This document shows positions 15,529 through 23,666 of a stretch of 64,000 bases of DNA, one piece after another. Location: contig SJCO01000009.1 in the NCBI GenBank assembly GCA_005217565.1, positions 1 through 64,000 on the forward strand, in the 5' to 3' direction. The position numbers and the translations under genes were made by a program. This stretch comes from Puteibacter caeruleilacunae. GTDB taxonomy: Bacteria; Bacteroidota; Bacteroidia; Bacteroidales; Prolixibacteraceae. The notes below the pieces were generated by a model, which was not told where the DNA came from, did not search any database, and saw nothing but the letters and a program-made list of their open reading frames with translations. Position 1 is the stretch's first letter; each line of letters opens with the position of its first letter.

Positions 15529-16675
15529 TTTTCTTGTCTTTTATGTGGTTTGCTATTTTTTGTCTTGATGAAAGAACAAGGTTGAAACAGGCTCCTACCG
15601 GACAAAAGTAGCGGCAAAAGAAATCGGAACTCAGTAAAGCCCCAATTAACGAAACTGGCAAAATATACCACTGGATGCCAACTCCTTCCAGCGAAAAGAA
15701 CATGGCAAAAGGTTCGTATGATAACAACGATGGATTTTTTGAAACCAGGATAAGTATGAGCGACACCCATAACAATATTTTTGGTGTTTTTATCAGAATT
15801 CGTCCCAATTTGGGCGGAAGCTTAAAGTTTACTCCCGAAAACTTGTTCAATAAAATCTGAGTAGCATGAAAAGGACAAATGGCCCGACAATATATATTCT
15901 TTTTCAAGAATAAAATCACTAACAAATTACCAAATAAAAGCAACCAATATATAAAATGCTGTTTAATATCGGGGATATAACCAAGTATTAATCTCCCGAA
16001 ATGAATAATGGAAACCGACCCGTTGATAATAAAACCTGTTAAGACAAATGATAATCCCAATACCAAATAGCGTAATTTTTTGAGCTTAAATTGAAGCGAC
16101 AAAAATGCTAGAATAAAAATAACGAGCATGGCAACTTCCTTCCAGCTGAAATTCCATTTGGTCTCAATAACAGGAGTTTGCAGATGAAAACAATCGTTTG
16201 CCATATCCCTCGATGCATAGCGGGTGGCTATAGCAATGGCTTTTGAGCTAATGGTTGCCCCTGAAACGGCATTCAAATCATCGCCTATCAGGAATTTATC
16301 GTTTACTTTTTTCTTAAGGAATTGGGTAAAATATTGTTTACTGCGAAGCCGTTCGAGATAGGCTTTGGTTTCCCGGTCGTGTACCACTTCAATGCTTAAC
16401 AAGTTACCCACAGAATCGCATAGAGCCAAGGTTTGCAATGGGCCTCCGTAACCTTGTGCGACTCCTGTTTTGGCGTAGGCAATAAATTTACCTTCCGAAA
16501 AAGTTTTAACAATTCCTCCCGTTACAACAATACTATCGATTTCCAGATTCTCAAATGCTTTGGATGCAGAAAAAATTTCTTTCACACCCCGGTTGGTTTG
16601 CCCAATAAAAAAGGCAATCAACAGGCTTGCCAACACAAACCCGTTAATTGCCATCGATTTAAAGTTCTTAGTCAT
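15521..16675 (-). CDS. rdhC: RdhC/NosR-like membrane protein with FMN-binding domain and Fe-S motifs
   Basis: The 384-residue protein has an N-terminal helix, a periplasmic FMN-binding domain ending in SGATISSKAIAIA (138-150, the threonine that takes covalent FMN), then about five membrane helices. Two CxxxCP motifs sit on the membrane domain: CRAICPFHA (Cys263, Cys267) and CRYFCPVGAC (Cys354, Cys358), as in NosR, PceC and RdhC. Family members are thought to pass electrons from quinol to a periplasmic reductase or to help mature it. Its start overlaps the end of the rdhB-like gene by 8 bp. Because the gene follows a TAT-exported rdhA-like gene and an anchor gene, RdhC is a better fit than NosR. 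Confidence 0.85.
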   Translation of the reverse strand: MTKNFKSMAINGFVLASLLIAFFIGQTNRGVKEIFSASKAFENLEIDSIVVTGGIVKTFSEGKFIAYAKTGVAQGYGGPLQTLALCDSVGNLLSIEVVHDRETKAYLERLRSKQYFTQFLKKKVNDKFLIGDDLNAVSGATISSKAIAIATRYASRDMANDCFHLQTPVIETKWNFSWKEVAMLVIFILAFLSLQFKLKKLRYLVLGLSFVLTGFIINGSVSIIHFGRLILGYIPDIKQHFIYWLLLFGNLLVILFLKKNIYCRAICPFHATQILLNKFSGVNFKLPPKLGRILIKTPKILLWVSLILILVSKNPSLLSYEPFAMFFSLEGVGIQWYILPVSLIGALLSSDFFCRYFCPVGACFNLVLSSRQKIANHIKDKKNE

Positions 16676-16961
16676 TTTTTAACTGATTTTTCAAAACCGT
16701 CCTCCGGCCTGTCAATACCAATAAGATGGCAGGTATGCCAAAAACCATCAACCCCATGCTGGCTGCCCTGGGCACTCCTTCCAATACCGAGCTAACCGAC
16801 CATGCCAGGCAAAAGACTAATAAAAAACTACCAATGCCAAGCAGAGCCCAGCTTAATGCTGAGAATTTATACTTTTTGTTGTAACGAATAAGCGATATGA
16901 TTATTAAGGTTACCATAACACCTAATGTGAAGAACAATATTTCTATTCCTGTAAAAACCAT
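16668..16961 (-). CDS. rdhB: RdhB-like three-helix membrane anchor
   Basis: The 97-residue protein consists of three hydrophobic helices (about residues 5-25, 36-55 and 68-85). The stretch EGVPRAASMGLMVFGIPAIL matches the pattern of reductive dehalogenase anchor proteins, where a Glu-Pro/Ala segment precedes an FGxPA helix. It lies 17 bp behind the rdhA-like gene and overlaps the rdhC-like gene. Its expected role is to hold the catalytic subunit at the outer face of the cytoplasmic membrane. Anchors are short and poorly conserved, so the call rests partly on gene order. Confidence 0.75.
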   Translation of the reverse strand: MVFTGIEILFFTLGVMVTLIIISLIRYNKKYKFSALSWALLGIGSFLLVFCLAWSVSSVLEGVPRAASMGLMVFGIPAILLVLTGRRTVLKNQLKND

Positions 16962-16978
16962 AATTTCATGTTTAATAA

Positions 16979-18400
16979 TTATTGACCGTCATAAGACCTA
17001 TTGCTTGCATCAAAAAACTTATCTACTTTTTCAGGATTATCAACATCTCCGTATCCGAAAGCAATATCCATTTCGCGCATAAAATCGTGCACCGGACCGG
17101 GCATTAGTTTAGTAATTTTATCTACCAATCGATGGTGCCAGAAATCTGGTTTATTATATGGACAGGCAGCCACACATGAGCCACAGTCGCTTCCGAAATC
17201 GCCCCAAACTTTAATACATTTACGGGCATCCATATAGTACTTTTTTATACCCGTAGAATTGTACCAGGCATTATCGTATGGAGGCTCAAAAGTGGGTTCC
17301 GTATCAAAAGAGATCGCTTTTCCAGGACAGGCATCAGCACAGCGTTTGCAATTCTTACAAAAATCCATTACCCCAAATTCAATGGGTTTGTCGTATTCTA
17401 CAAAATCGAGATTGGTATAAACCTTTGCCAGTCTCACACGCGGACCATATTTATAGGTAACAAGTGTCCCCATCCGTGAGCCTTCGCCAAGTCCTGCTGC
17501 AATTGCATAAGGAACACTCATCCCCACATCGTTACTGGCCGGCACAGCCATATACCCAAGTTGTTTCAGCATTACAGAAAGCTGATAAGCAACCTTTGTC
17601 ATGCGTGTATATCCTTCACCAACTGCCGCTCCGCCTAAATGAGTGGGAGCTGCTGCAATACACTCGTAATCCTCTTCAAACGCCAGAACGATAACCGACT
17701 TAGGCTCGAACGGAAATTTCTCCCAGCCGTAGACCGCTTCATCTCTTTTCCCCTGCAACATGAGATTGCCATCAAAAAAATCGGTATAATCCCATCGTTT
17801 ATCACGTTTGGTAATTCCAATTAAATCGGCACCGAACAATCGTGCTGCCCGTTTTATAGCATTCGACGCTTCCTGCTTATCTCTAAATTTATATTTCTCA
17901 TCACTCACCCAGTCTTTGCTACTATGCGAACCTTGCTTACCCTCTGCTTCTGAAAGTTGTTCCCATTTTAGGATACCCTGCCCTGCCTGGCTAAAGCAAG
18001 CATTGGCCGACACCGCATGATGAAGTGCCCATCCGCCGGCATTAATGGCAGCACCTAGTTGATCCCAACCTTTTTTACTGTTATCGTGTTTTTGGTTGTT
18101 TTCAATGAAACGGTGACCGGAATTCAGAATATCAGTATCCTCAGGATGTGTGCCAAACAGAGCTCCTGAGAAGAGCAAATCCATACTACTGTGTCGCTTA
18201 AAAGTACTATTAATTTCGTAAGGAAATTCGTCGTGAACCTTTATTAAATTGGGCCCAACGTTCTTGTTCACTTTTTCAACCAATTTTTCCCTGCCTTTTG
18301 CTGGAATACTAATGGCACCAATTGCAGCCCCGGCAACTCCAACTTTTAAAAAGTTACGCCGGTTTATGGCATTATTGTTCTTAGAATTTAGTTTATTCAT
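16979..18400 (-). CDS. rdhA: Reductive dehalogenase catalytic subunit (RdhA-like), TAT-exported
   Basis: The 473-residue protein starts with a twin-arginine signal (RRNFLKVGVAGAAIGAIS). The core shows RdhA features: PASNDVGMSVPYAIAAGLGE, GTLVTYKYGPRVRLAKV, and two C-terminal [4Fe-4S] motifs, CKNCKRCADACP (Cys348, 351, 354, 358) and a second set Cys395, Cys406, Cys409, Cys413 ending CGSCVAACPYNKPDFW. The spacing of the second set and the phrase GIKKYYMDARKC before it are typical of cobamide-dependent reductive dehalogenases and separate this family from plain ferredoxins and queuosine reductase QueG. With rdhB- and rdhC-like genes behind it, it is a respiratory-type enzyme, probably reducing an organohalide in the periplasm. 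The substrate cannot be told. It is divergent from the AraC-type regulator. Confidence 0.87.
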   Translation of the reverse strand: MNKLNSKNNNAINRRNFLKVGVAGAAIGAISIPAKGREKLVEKVNKNVGPNLIKVHDEFPYEINSTFKRHSSMDLLFSGALFGTHPEDTDILNSGHRFIENNQKHDNSKKGWDQLGAAINAGGWALHHAVSANACFSQAGQGILKWEQLSEAEGKQGSHSSKDWVSDEKYKFRDKQEASNAIKRAARLFGADLIGITKRDKRWDYTDFFDGNLMLQGKRDEAVYGWEKFPFEPKSVIVLAFEEDYECIAAAPTHLGGAAVGEGYTRMTKVAYQLSVMLKQLGYMAVPASNDVGMSVPYAIAAGLGEGSRMGTLVTYKYGPRVRLAKVYTNLDFVEYDKPIEFGVMDFCKNCKRCADACPGKAISFDTEPTFEPPYDNAWYNSTGIKKYYMDARKCIKVWGDFGSDCGSCVAACPYNKPDFWHHRLVDKITKLMPGPVHDFMREMDIAFGYGDVDNPEKVDKFFDASNRSYDGQ

Positions 18401-18469
18401 TGCGCTTAATTTTATTTACAACGAATAAAACAAATAGCGGTGCGGTATTCAACCAAAGAAGAATTCAGC

Positions 18470-18494
18470 ACGTTCGGAATTATTCTCCGAACGT
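18470..18494. promoter_or_regulatory. 25 bp inverted repeat in the rdhA/AraC divergent region; candidate operator
   Basis: ACGTTCGGA (18470-18478) and TCCGAACGT (18486-18494) are perfect inverted 9-mers with a 7 bp spacer. The site lies 70 bp upstream of rdhA and 124 bp upstream of the regulator gene. It is a likely binding site for a dimeric regulator or a hairpin in the rdhA leader. Nothing else in the window matches it. Confidence 0.5.
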
Positions 18495-18575
18495 ATTATT
18501 GCCAAATTTCAAAGCATTGACCTCTATAAATTTCAGAAAAACAAATACTGCATTTTTAATTGATTGCTATGTTTC

Positions 18576-18583
18576 TATATTTG
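18576..18583 (+). promoter_or_regulatory. -7 promoter element of the AraC-type regulator gene
   Basis: TATATTTG matches the Bacteroidota -7 consensus TAnnTTTG exactly. An AATTG sequence about 20 bp upstream can serve as the -33 element. Transcription would begin near 18590, leaving a short leader. Confidence 0.55.
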
Positions 18584-18617
18584 CAAGCAACTAAATTCGT
18601 AATGAAATTAATTTAAC

Positions 18618-19727
18618 ATGTCTGTAAATTCTCTTCTTGTTTATTGTATGCTTCAAACCATTGGAATTATGATTGTGCTGTTTCGAAAAAAGTTCAGGAC
18701 GACACCAAACGTAATTCTTAACTTTTTAATGTTTGAGCTATTTGTAAAGTTTATTTATCAATATATTGAGCTGGAAAAAATTAATGTTCCCTATATAGAA
18801 CCATTTTATTACCTTATTAGGGCATTAGGGCCAGTTGCGATCTATTTTTATGCTCGGGTAATATTAACTGGTAAAATACCGGAATTTAAAAAAGTAATCC
18901 CCTGCCTTGTGGTTCCACTACTTCTATTTGTTCTTCATGCTTTACCCGATGGTTCACGGGCTTTTATTGAGGAAAGTAAGAATGGTATCTCGGCGATATT
19001 ACTGATTTTATCTTTTCTAATTTTTCCGCTGATTATTGTTTATGAGTACGCTAAATTCTATCAGCTAAAATATTTCGAATTCTATAAAACATTTACTTAC
19101 AATTCAGGACAAACATCGTTAATTGCTATTATCATTCCATTATGTATAGGATCAGGTCTAATGATATTGGGAACCAGGATAGTTTATTTATATTATCCCC
19201 ATCTGATAACACAAATTGAAATTGCCGGTGTTTTTTATTCGGTTATACTTAGCTATTTATTTGCTTATATGGTTATTGTTTCCCCAAAGGTTATTCACCA
19301 TAAGAAATCAAAATTTGCCTTACAGGAGTTTAAAAAGTATGACTGCTCGGGGTTAACTGCTGATGAAGCAAAGCAAATATCGAACCGACTTTGTGATTAT
19401 TTTGAAACATCGAAACCATTTCTTAATCCTGAACTCAACCTAAAAATAGTAAGTCAGGAGCTTAATGTTTCTGCAAAAAATATTACTGAAACTTTGAATG
19501 GTCTTATTGGACAAAATTTTAACGATTTTACGAATAATTACCGCATTGAATATTTCAAACAACTGTTAAAGTTAGAGAAGTTTAAAAATTATTCGATTCT
19601 GGCACTGGCTTTTGAAGCAGGCTTTAATTCAAAAACTACTTTTAATACGGCTTTCAAAAAATTTACAGGCCAAACACCATCAGAGTATCGGAAAAAGATT
19701 GAGCTTAAAAGAAGGAAAAACGAATAA
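18618..19727 (+). CDS. Membrane-bound AraC-family transcriptional regulator
   Basis: The 369-residue protein has about seven hydrophobic helices in residues 1-220, then a cytoplasmic AraC-type DNA-binding domain (about 265-365) with two helix-turn-helix units: LKIVSQELNVSAKNITETLN and ILALAFEAGFNSKTTFNTAF, followed by KFTGQTPSEYRK. Proteins with this layout are common in Bacteroidota and probably sense a ligand in or at the membrane. It is transcribed away from the rdhA-like operon, so control of that operon, perhaps by the halogenated substrate, is a fair inference. A strong TAnnTTTG promoter lies 35-42 bp upstream. Confidence 0.88.
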   Translation: MSVNSLLVYCMLQTIGIMIVLFRKKFRTTPNVILNFLMFELFVKFIYQYIELEKINVPYIEPFYYLIRALGPVAIYFYARVILTGKIPEFKKVIPCLVVPLLLFVLHALPDGSRAFIEESKNGISAILLILSFLIFPLIIVYEYAKFYQLKYFEFYKTFTYNSGQTSLIAIIIPLCIGSGLMILGTRIVYLYYPHLITQIEIAGVFYSVILSYLFAYMVIVSPKVIHHKKSKFALQEFKKYDCSGLTADEAKQISNRLCDYFETSKPFLNPELNLKIVSQELNVSAKNITETLNGLIGQNFNDFTNNYRIEYFKQLLKLEKFKNYSILALAFEAGFNSKTTFNTAFKKFTGQTPSEYRKKIELKRRKNE

Positions 19728-19733
19728 TAGAAA

Positions 19734-19770
19734 ACAGTGCCATGGGATTCTCAAATCCCAATGACACTGT
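19734..19770 (-). terminator. Terminator hairpin between the convergent AraC and amidohydrolase genes
   Basis: ACAGTG pairs with CACTGT and GGGATT with AATCCC in one long imperfect hairpin. On the minus strand it is followed by TTTTCT, so it mainly ends the amidohydrolase operon; the plus-strand side lacks a T run. Confidence 0.65.
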
Positions 19771-19813
19771 ACCCATCTCACATTTCCCGGAATCTATTAT
19801 GAGAGTTTAGCAC

Positions 19814-20788
19814 TTATTTAAGTAATTCATTGATATTTTCTGAGTATACCATTTTTTTCTCAATATCAGAAAGCTCCAGAGATTCAATAAAATGGATTGT
19901 TCGCTCATCATAATCAGTGGTTTCAATGAAAAAATCAGAGGCAAAAACCAGATGTTCTATTCCGACAAGGTCTTTTGCACAATTGAATGCTGACTTACTC
20001 CAATTTAAGGACGTGTCTAAATAGAAATTCTTCATGTATTCAGAAGGCAATTTGATTAATCGTTCTGAATAGCCGGGAAGAAAACTTGGGATTTCGAAAG
20101 GCACATCAATTCTTCTTGCCATGTAGGGTAATGCTCCGCCCATATGGCTTAGAATAATTTTAACGTTTTTGAATTTCTCAAAGAAACCAGATAACACAAG
20201 CTTAACTGCTGAGAGAGTCGTATCAAATGGAAACGCCAGGAGCGTTGGTCCCTCATCATCCTTATAAAATGACGAATATAAAGGATGTATAAAAACCATT
20301 AAATCTCTACGGGCAACTTCTTCCCAAAAGGGTATAAATTGGGGATTATCAAGATAGAGTCCATTTACATTTGAAGGAATAACAATTCCCGAAGCTCCAA
20401 GCTCGTCCACGGCTCTGGCTATTTCTTTTATGGTTTCCGGCATATCATTTAATGGAAGTGATACCAGAAACTTAAAACGTTCTGGGAATTCGTTACATGC
20501 TTGTGCTAATGAATTATTTACAGCACGACACAAATCTGGTGTATTTTCATCTAACTTATTATAGATAATCGGATTCTGGATGACCTCTATATCAATTTCG
20601 GCTTTATCCATTTTATCTATTCGCTTCTGACCATTCCAGGCAGGCAGAGGAGTTTTTGCCCAAATTGCATATTTACTTCCATCATCATTAGTATGTAGTT
20701 CTATCAATTCAGGATAGTACTTTTGCATTGCTTCCAAAGCTTCCCAAGGGAAAGCATGAGTATGACAATCAATCTTTTTCATATTCAC
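19814..20788 (-). CDS. Amidohydrolase-2 family metal-dependent hydrolase or decarboxylase (ACMSD-like)
   Basis: The 324-residue protein has no signal peptide and should be cytoplasmic. It shows the amidohydrolase-2 pattern: DCHTHAFPW at the start (HxH metal site), FIHPLYSS and ILSHMGGALPYMARR with the further histidines, and LVFASDFF with the last metal-binding aspartate. The family includes aminocarboxymuconate semialdehyde decarboxylase and several aromatic-acid (de)carboxylases. The gene starts 6 bp behind the lipoprotein amidohydrolase and belongs to the same operon. The substrate is unknown. Because the dehalogenase operon is adjacent, a link to aromatic ring metabolism is tempting but unsupported. 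Confidence 0.82.
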   Translation of the reverse strand: MNMKKIDCHTHAFPWEALEAMQKYYPELIELHTNDDGSKYAIWAKTPLPAWNGQKRIDKMDKAEIDIEVIQNPIIYNKLDENTPDLCRAVNNSLAQACNEFPERFKFLVSLPLNDMPETIKEIARAVDELGASGIVIPSNVNGLYLDNPQFIPFWEEVARRDLMVFIHPLYSSFYKDDEGPTLLAFPFDTTLSAVKLVLSGFFEKFKNVKIILSHMGGALPYMARRIDVPFEIPSFLPGYSERLIKLPSEYMKNFYLDTSLNWSKSAFNCAKDLVGIEHLVFASDFFIETTDYDERTIHFIESLELSDIEKKMVYSENINELLK

Positions 20789-20794
20789 TAATTT

Positions 20795-22516
20795 TTACTT
20801 TTTATAGACTATTTTTCCATCCATCATTGTTAGTAGTACTTGGATATGATGGACTTCGTATTTTTCTGTTTCGAAAGGATTTGCAGAAAGGACTATTAAA
20901 TCGGCCAGTTTGCCTTTTTCCAGACTTCCTACTTTATCTTCGAGACGTAACTGATAAGCTGCATTAATAGTGTATCCTTTTATGATTTCTTCCATACTTA
21001 ACTTCTCTTTAGCCATAGGTATTACCCTGGAATTAGGTTTATTGGGTTCCTGTCTGGTTTGTCCAATTTCCATTGTATATATCGGGGAACTCTCCCAAAG
21101 ACTACTTCCTGATGCAGGGAAATCGCTTCCTAATGATACACAAGCGCCCGACTCGAATAAAGAATGATTTTGAAATTGTTTGTCAGTACGATCCTTCCCA
21201 ATAACTTCTACCCAAAAGTTGTAATAAGTATCGTTTACATCAAATACCCAGTTAGGCGAAACCTGTGCAATTACACCAAGTTCATTGAACCTGGGCAAGT
21301 CCGGACTATCAACAAGTTGCACATGACACATTGTATAACGGCTATCAGATATTGGATACTTATTTTTGGCTGCTTCAAATGCATTTAATCCTTCGTGTAT
21401 TGTTCGGTCGCCAATAGCATGCATGTGTATATCTATATTATTTGCCCGGGCTCCTGAGAAGATCGAAGTTAGCGTAGCCTGGTTGAATAAAACCTCACCT
21501 TTATTACTGGGATCGTTGCTGTAGTGTTTTTTTAATGCAGCAGTTTTAGCCTCTATTGTTCCGTCATTAGGAATTTTTATTGCCAGCATGTCAAACAATT
21601 CCGACTTATACTTTTGGGATAAGTACTGAAAATCTTCTATTGCAGTTTTTGCCGCATGTTTATTGGTTACATAGTGAGTTCCTTTATATCTTAATGGAAG
21701 CCTATCCTCTTTTTCAAGTTGTATTAAAGCTTTAAAAGCATTTTCCTGGACATTTGGCACACCTGCATCCATTAAGGCTGTTACCCCCATCTTCGAGAAT
21801 ACAGGTAACAGTTTGGCATATTCCTTTTCGAAATCGGCTGTTGTTCCAAGCCCTAATCTCGACAGGCATGGCCAAAAGGTATCTCCTTCAACACACCAGC
21901 CCGTTGGATTTCCATATTTATCTCGCTTGTAGTAATGCACATTGGGCTGCGGATCTTTTGTGTTTTTATTGATATTTAATAACTCAAAGGCTTTGGAGTT
22001 CATCCAGGCACTGTGAGCATCTGTTGAAATAAGCATTACAGGCTTGTCATTTACGATTTTATCAAGAATAGACTTGTCGGGCTCTTTTCCCTTAAAGATA
22101 TCGAGAGACCAACCAAAACCGAAAATCGTTTTCTTGTTCGGATTTTCCTTCACATACTGTATCAGTTTACTTTCAAGCTCTTTTAAGGATTTTACACCTA
22201 TCAGTTCTACCCCGGAACTAATCAATGTAGCAACTCCCGGATGTATGTGCGATTCTATAAATCCCGGCATCATAAACTTACCGTTTAGATCTGTAAGAGA
22301 AGTTTTGTCCCCTTTGTATTGCATTGCGGCATGCTTACTTCCCACATAAAGAATTCTATTCTCTTTTATGGCAATGGCTTCTGCGAAAGGCTGTTCTGGA
22401 TCTACCGTATAAATATTGGTATTGAAATAAATTCTATCTGCAATTTCCTTCTTTTGCTTACTGCAGGAAGTCAGGCTAAATAGAAAAACGAATAAATAAA
22501 TCAGACTCTTTCTCAT
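20795..22516 (-). CDS. YtcJ-like amidohydrolase-3 family lipoprotein
   Basis: The 573-residue protein has a lipoprotein signal (YLFVFLFSLTSCSK, lipobox cysteine at about residue 18). The amidohydrolase domain shows GFIESHIHPG (HxH), ISTDAHSAWMNSKAF, DIHMHAIGDRTIHEGLNAF, CHVQLVDSPDL, LGSDFPASGSSLW and a typical C-terminus (GSLEKGKLADLIVLSANPF), all features of YtcJ and N-substituted formamide deformylase relatives. It probably hydrolyses an amide or imide in the periplasm or at the surface; the substrate cannot be inferred. It leads the operon with the ACMSD-like gene. A Crp/Fnr-like palindrome lies just upstream. Confidence 0.88.
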   Translation of the reverse strand: MRKSLIYLFVFLFSLTSCSKQKKEIADRIYFNTNIYTVDPEQPFAEAIAIKENRILYVGSKHAAMQYKGDKTSLTDLNGKFMMPGFIESHIHPGVATLISSGVELIGVKSLKELESKLIQYVKENPNKKTIFGFGWSLDIFKGKEPDKSILDKIVNDKPVMLISTDAHSAWMNSKAFELLNINKNTKDPQPNVHYYKRDKYGNPTGWCVEGDTFWPCLSRLGLGTTADFEKEYAKLLPVFSKMGVTALMDAGVPNVQENAFKALIQLEKEDRLPLRYKGTHYVTNKHAAKTAIEDFQYLSQKYKSELFDMLAIKIPNDGTIEAKTAALKKHYSNDPSNKGEVLFNQATLTSIFSGARANNIDIHMHAIGDRTIHEGLNAFEAAKNKYPISDSRYTMCHVQLVDSPDLPRFNELGVIAQVSPNWVFDVNDTYYNFWVEVIGKDRTDKQFQNHSLFESGACVSLGSDFPASGSSLWESSPIYTMEIGQTRQEPNKPNSRVIPMAKEKLSMEEIIKGYTINAAYQLRLEDKVGSLEKGKLADLIVLSANPFETEKYEVHHIQVLLTMMDGKIVYKK

Positions 22517-22544
22517 ATACTGTTGTTTTAAAATGATAACAGTA

Positions 22545-22552
22545 CAAAACTA
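22545..22552 (-). promoter_or_regulatory. -7 promoter element of the amidohydrolase operon
   Basis: On the minus strand TAGTTTTG matches TAnnTTTG. It lies about 30 bp upstream of the start codon and places the transcription start near 22540. Confidence 0.5.
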
Positions 22553-22573
22553 CGAGAGAGAGTTTTCTTTTTT

Positions 22574-22589
22574 CTTGAACTAGTTCAAG
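22574..22589. promoter_or_regulatory. Crp/Fnr-type palindrome, CTTGAACTAGTTCAAG
   Basis: This perfect 16 bp palindrome contains TTGAA-CTAG-TTCAA, the half-site and spacing layout of Fnr-family boxes (TTGAT-N4-ATCAA). Its centre is about 41 bp upstream of the start predicted from the -7 element, the position of class II activators. A Crp/Fnr-type regulator is encoded next door at 22829-23425. Confidence 0.6.
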
Positions 22590-22593
22590 ACTT

Positions 22594-22832
22594 TTAGAAA
22601 GCTAGCCTGCATTATTCATAAATTTTTGAAGATAAATCATAAACACGCTGTTATCCTGGGAATTATTTAGACCTGTAAGACAATGAACTTTTCTTCAAAA
22701 ATTTCCTAAAGTGAGTTTATTTAAGTACATCTACATCCTTGAAATCCCTTTGAAGTAGGAAACTACATCGGCAGGTCTTTCAAGTCGTATATGCACTCAA
22801 CTAAACGCATGAATAATACAGGCTAGTTCTAA
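22594..22832. repeat. MITE-like element with inverted terminal repeats
   Basis: The ends are inverted copies: CTAGCCTGCATTATTCAT at 22602-22619 and ATGAATAATACAGGCTAG at 22809-22826 match at 17 of 18 bases, and TTAGAA/TTCTAA extends the match outward. No transposase is encoded inside its ~239 bp. The right end carries the stop codon of the Crp/Fnr gene. A third copy of the terminal sequence lies at 23479-23498. The element fills most of the 22517-22828 gap. Confidence 0.5.
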
Positions 22833-23425
22833 GACTTATCTTTCCATTTGGTAAGTCGCTTACTAAAATATTCGGGAGACATCCCCAGTAAAGATGCTAA
22901 GATGTAATTGGGAATTCTGTTAACAAGATGAGCAGAAGTATTCATGAAATCGTCAAATCGTTCAGTGGCAGATTCACTCAACAATGCAACCAAACGGGAT
23001 ACAATCTGACCATGCGATTCAATAATTCTTTTCCTGCCATAAACTGCTAAGTGATTAAACTCTGAAGACAAAGATTCAATATCATCATAAGAGAGAGAAA
23101 GAATGACAGAATCTTCAATAGCCTGAATAAAAAATTTGCTTCCCGTCTTTTCAAAATATCCTGACAAATCACCTGCCCAGTTGTCTTCAACTCCAATATA
23201 TACCGTTTGTTCCTTTCCTTCTTTATCAATGAAAAAAATCCGCAATGCCCCAGAAACAATATAGTAGTCGTTTTTACATCTTTTACTAGCTTCATGAATG
23301 ATTGCTTTCTTTTTTACCCTGCTGAGTTTAGCCTTACTTTCAATGAAATGCTTTTCATCGTTTGTGAGTATAGTATTATTTTGAAAAAAACTCTCAATAT
23401 GCTTAAAAAGTTGTTCAAGTTCCAT
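22829..23425 (-). CDS. Crp/Fnr-family transcriptional regulator
   Basis: The 198-residue protein has the cyclic-nucleotide-binding-like beta barrel (about 25-115: IIHEASKRCKNDYYIVSGAL, VYIGVEDNWAGDLSGYF), a long dimer helix, and a C-terminal winged helix (about 160-195: RIPNYILASLLGMSPEYFSK). No Fnr-type cysteine cluster is seen, so it is not an oxygen sensor of the classical kind. The stop codon lies within the right repeat of the MITE-like element, but the length is normal for the family. A matching palindrome lies in front of the amidohydrolase operon 0.3 kb away, the most likely target. Confidence 0.87.
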   Translation of the reverse strand: MELEQLFKHIESFFQNNTILTNDEKHFIESKAKLSRVKKKAIIHEASKRCKNDYYIVSGALRIFFIDKEGKEQTVYIGVEDNWAGDLSGYFEKTGSKFFIQAIEDSVILSLSYDDIESLSSEFNHLAVYGRKRIIESHGQIVSRLVALLSESATERFDDFMNTSAHLVNRIPNYILASLLGMSPEYFSKRLTKWKDKS

Positions 23426-23478
23426 AAAACAGATTTACTTATTGTGCCGATACAGTTAATGTACTAACCCTTATATTC

Positions 23479-23555
23479 CTAGCCTGAAAATTCATAAAAA
23501 AGGGAGTTTGCTCCCTAAACATTATTGAAGAATCAGCATTTTTAGGGTATTCTCA
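23479..23555. repeat. Interspersed repeat, copy 2
   Basis: It starts with CTAGCCTGAAAATTCATAAA, like the ends of the element at 22594-22832, and continues as in the copy at 15349-15420, with a hairpin GGGAG/CTCCC at 23502-23515. It lies in the 23426-23666 gap, in which I see no gene. Confidence 0.55.
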
Positions 23556-23666
23556 ACAAAACCTCCTTTTGGCAATAATAGAAAAAAAAATAGAGCCGCA
23601 AGACACGGTATTGGACTTATTTCCGATGAATTGGAATAAACTTAATCGGATAACAATGATATTCGA

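Noticed and set aside
15521-16675. NosR (nitrous oxide reductase regulator)
   Set aside because: The domain layout also fits NosR, but no nosZ or other nos gene is present and the neighbours are rdhA- and rdhB-like.
16979-18400. QueG epoxyqueuosine reductase
   Set aside because: QueG is cytoplasmic and lacks a TAT signal; this protein has RRNFLK and a linked membrane anchor gene.
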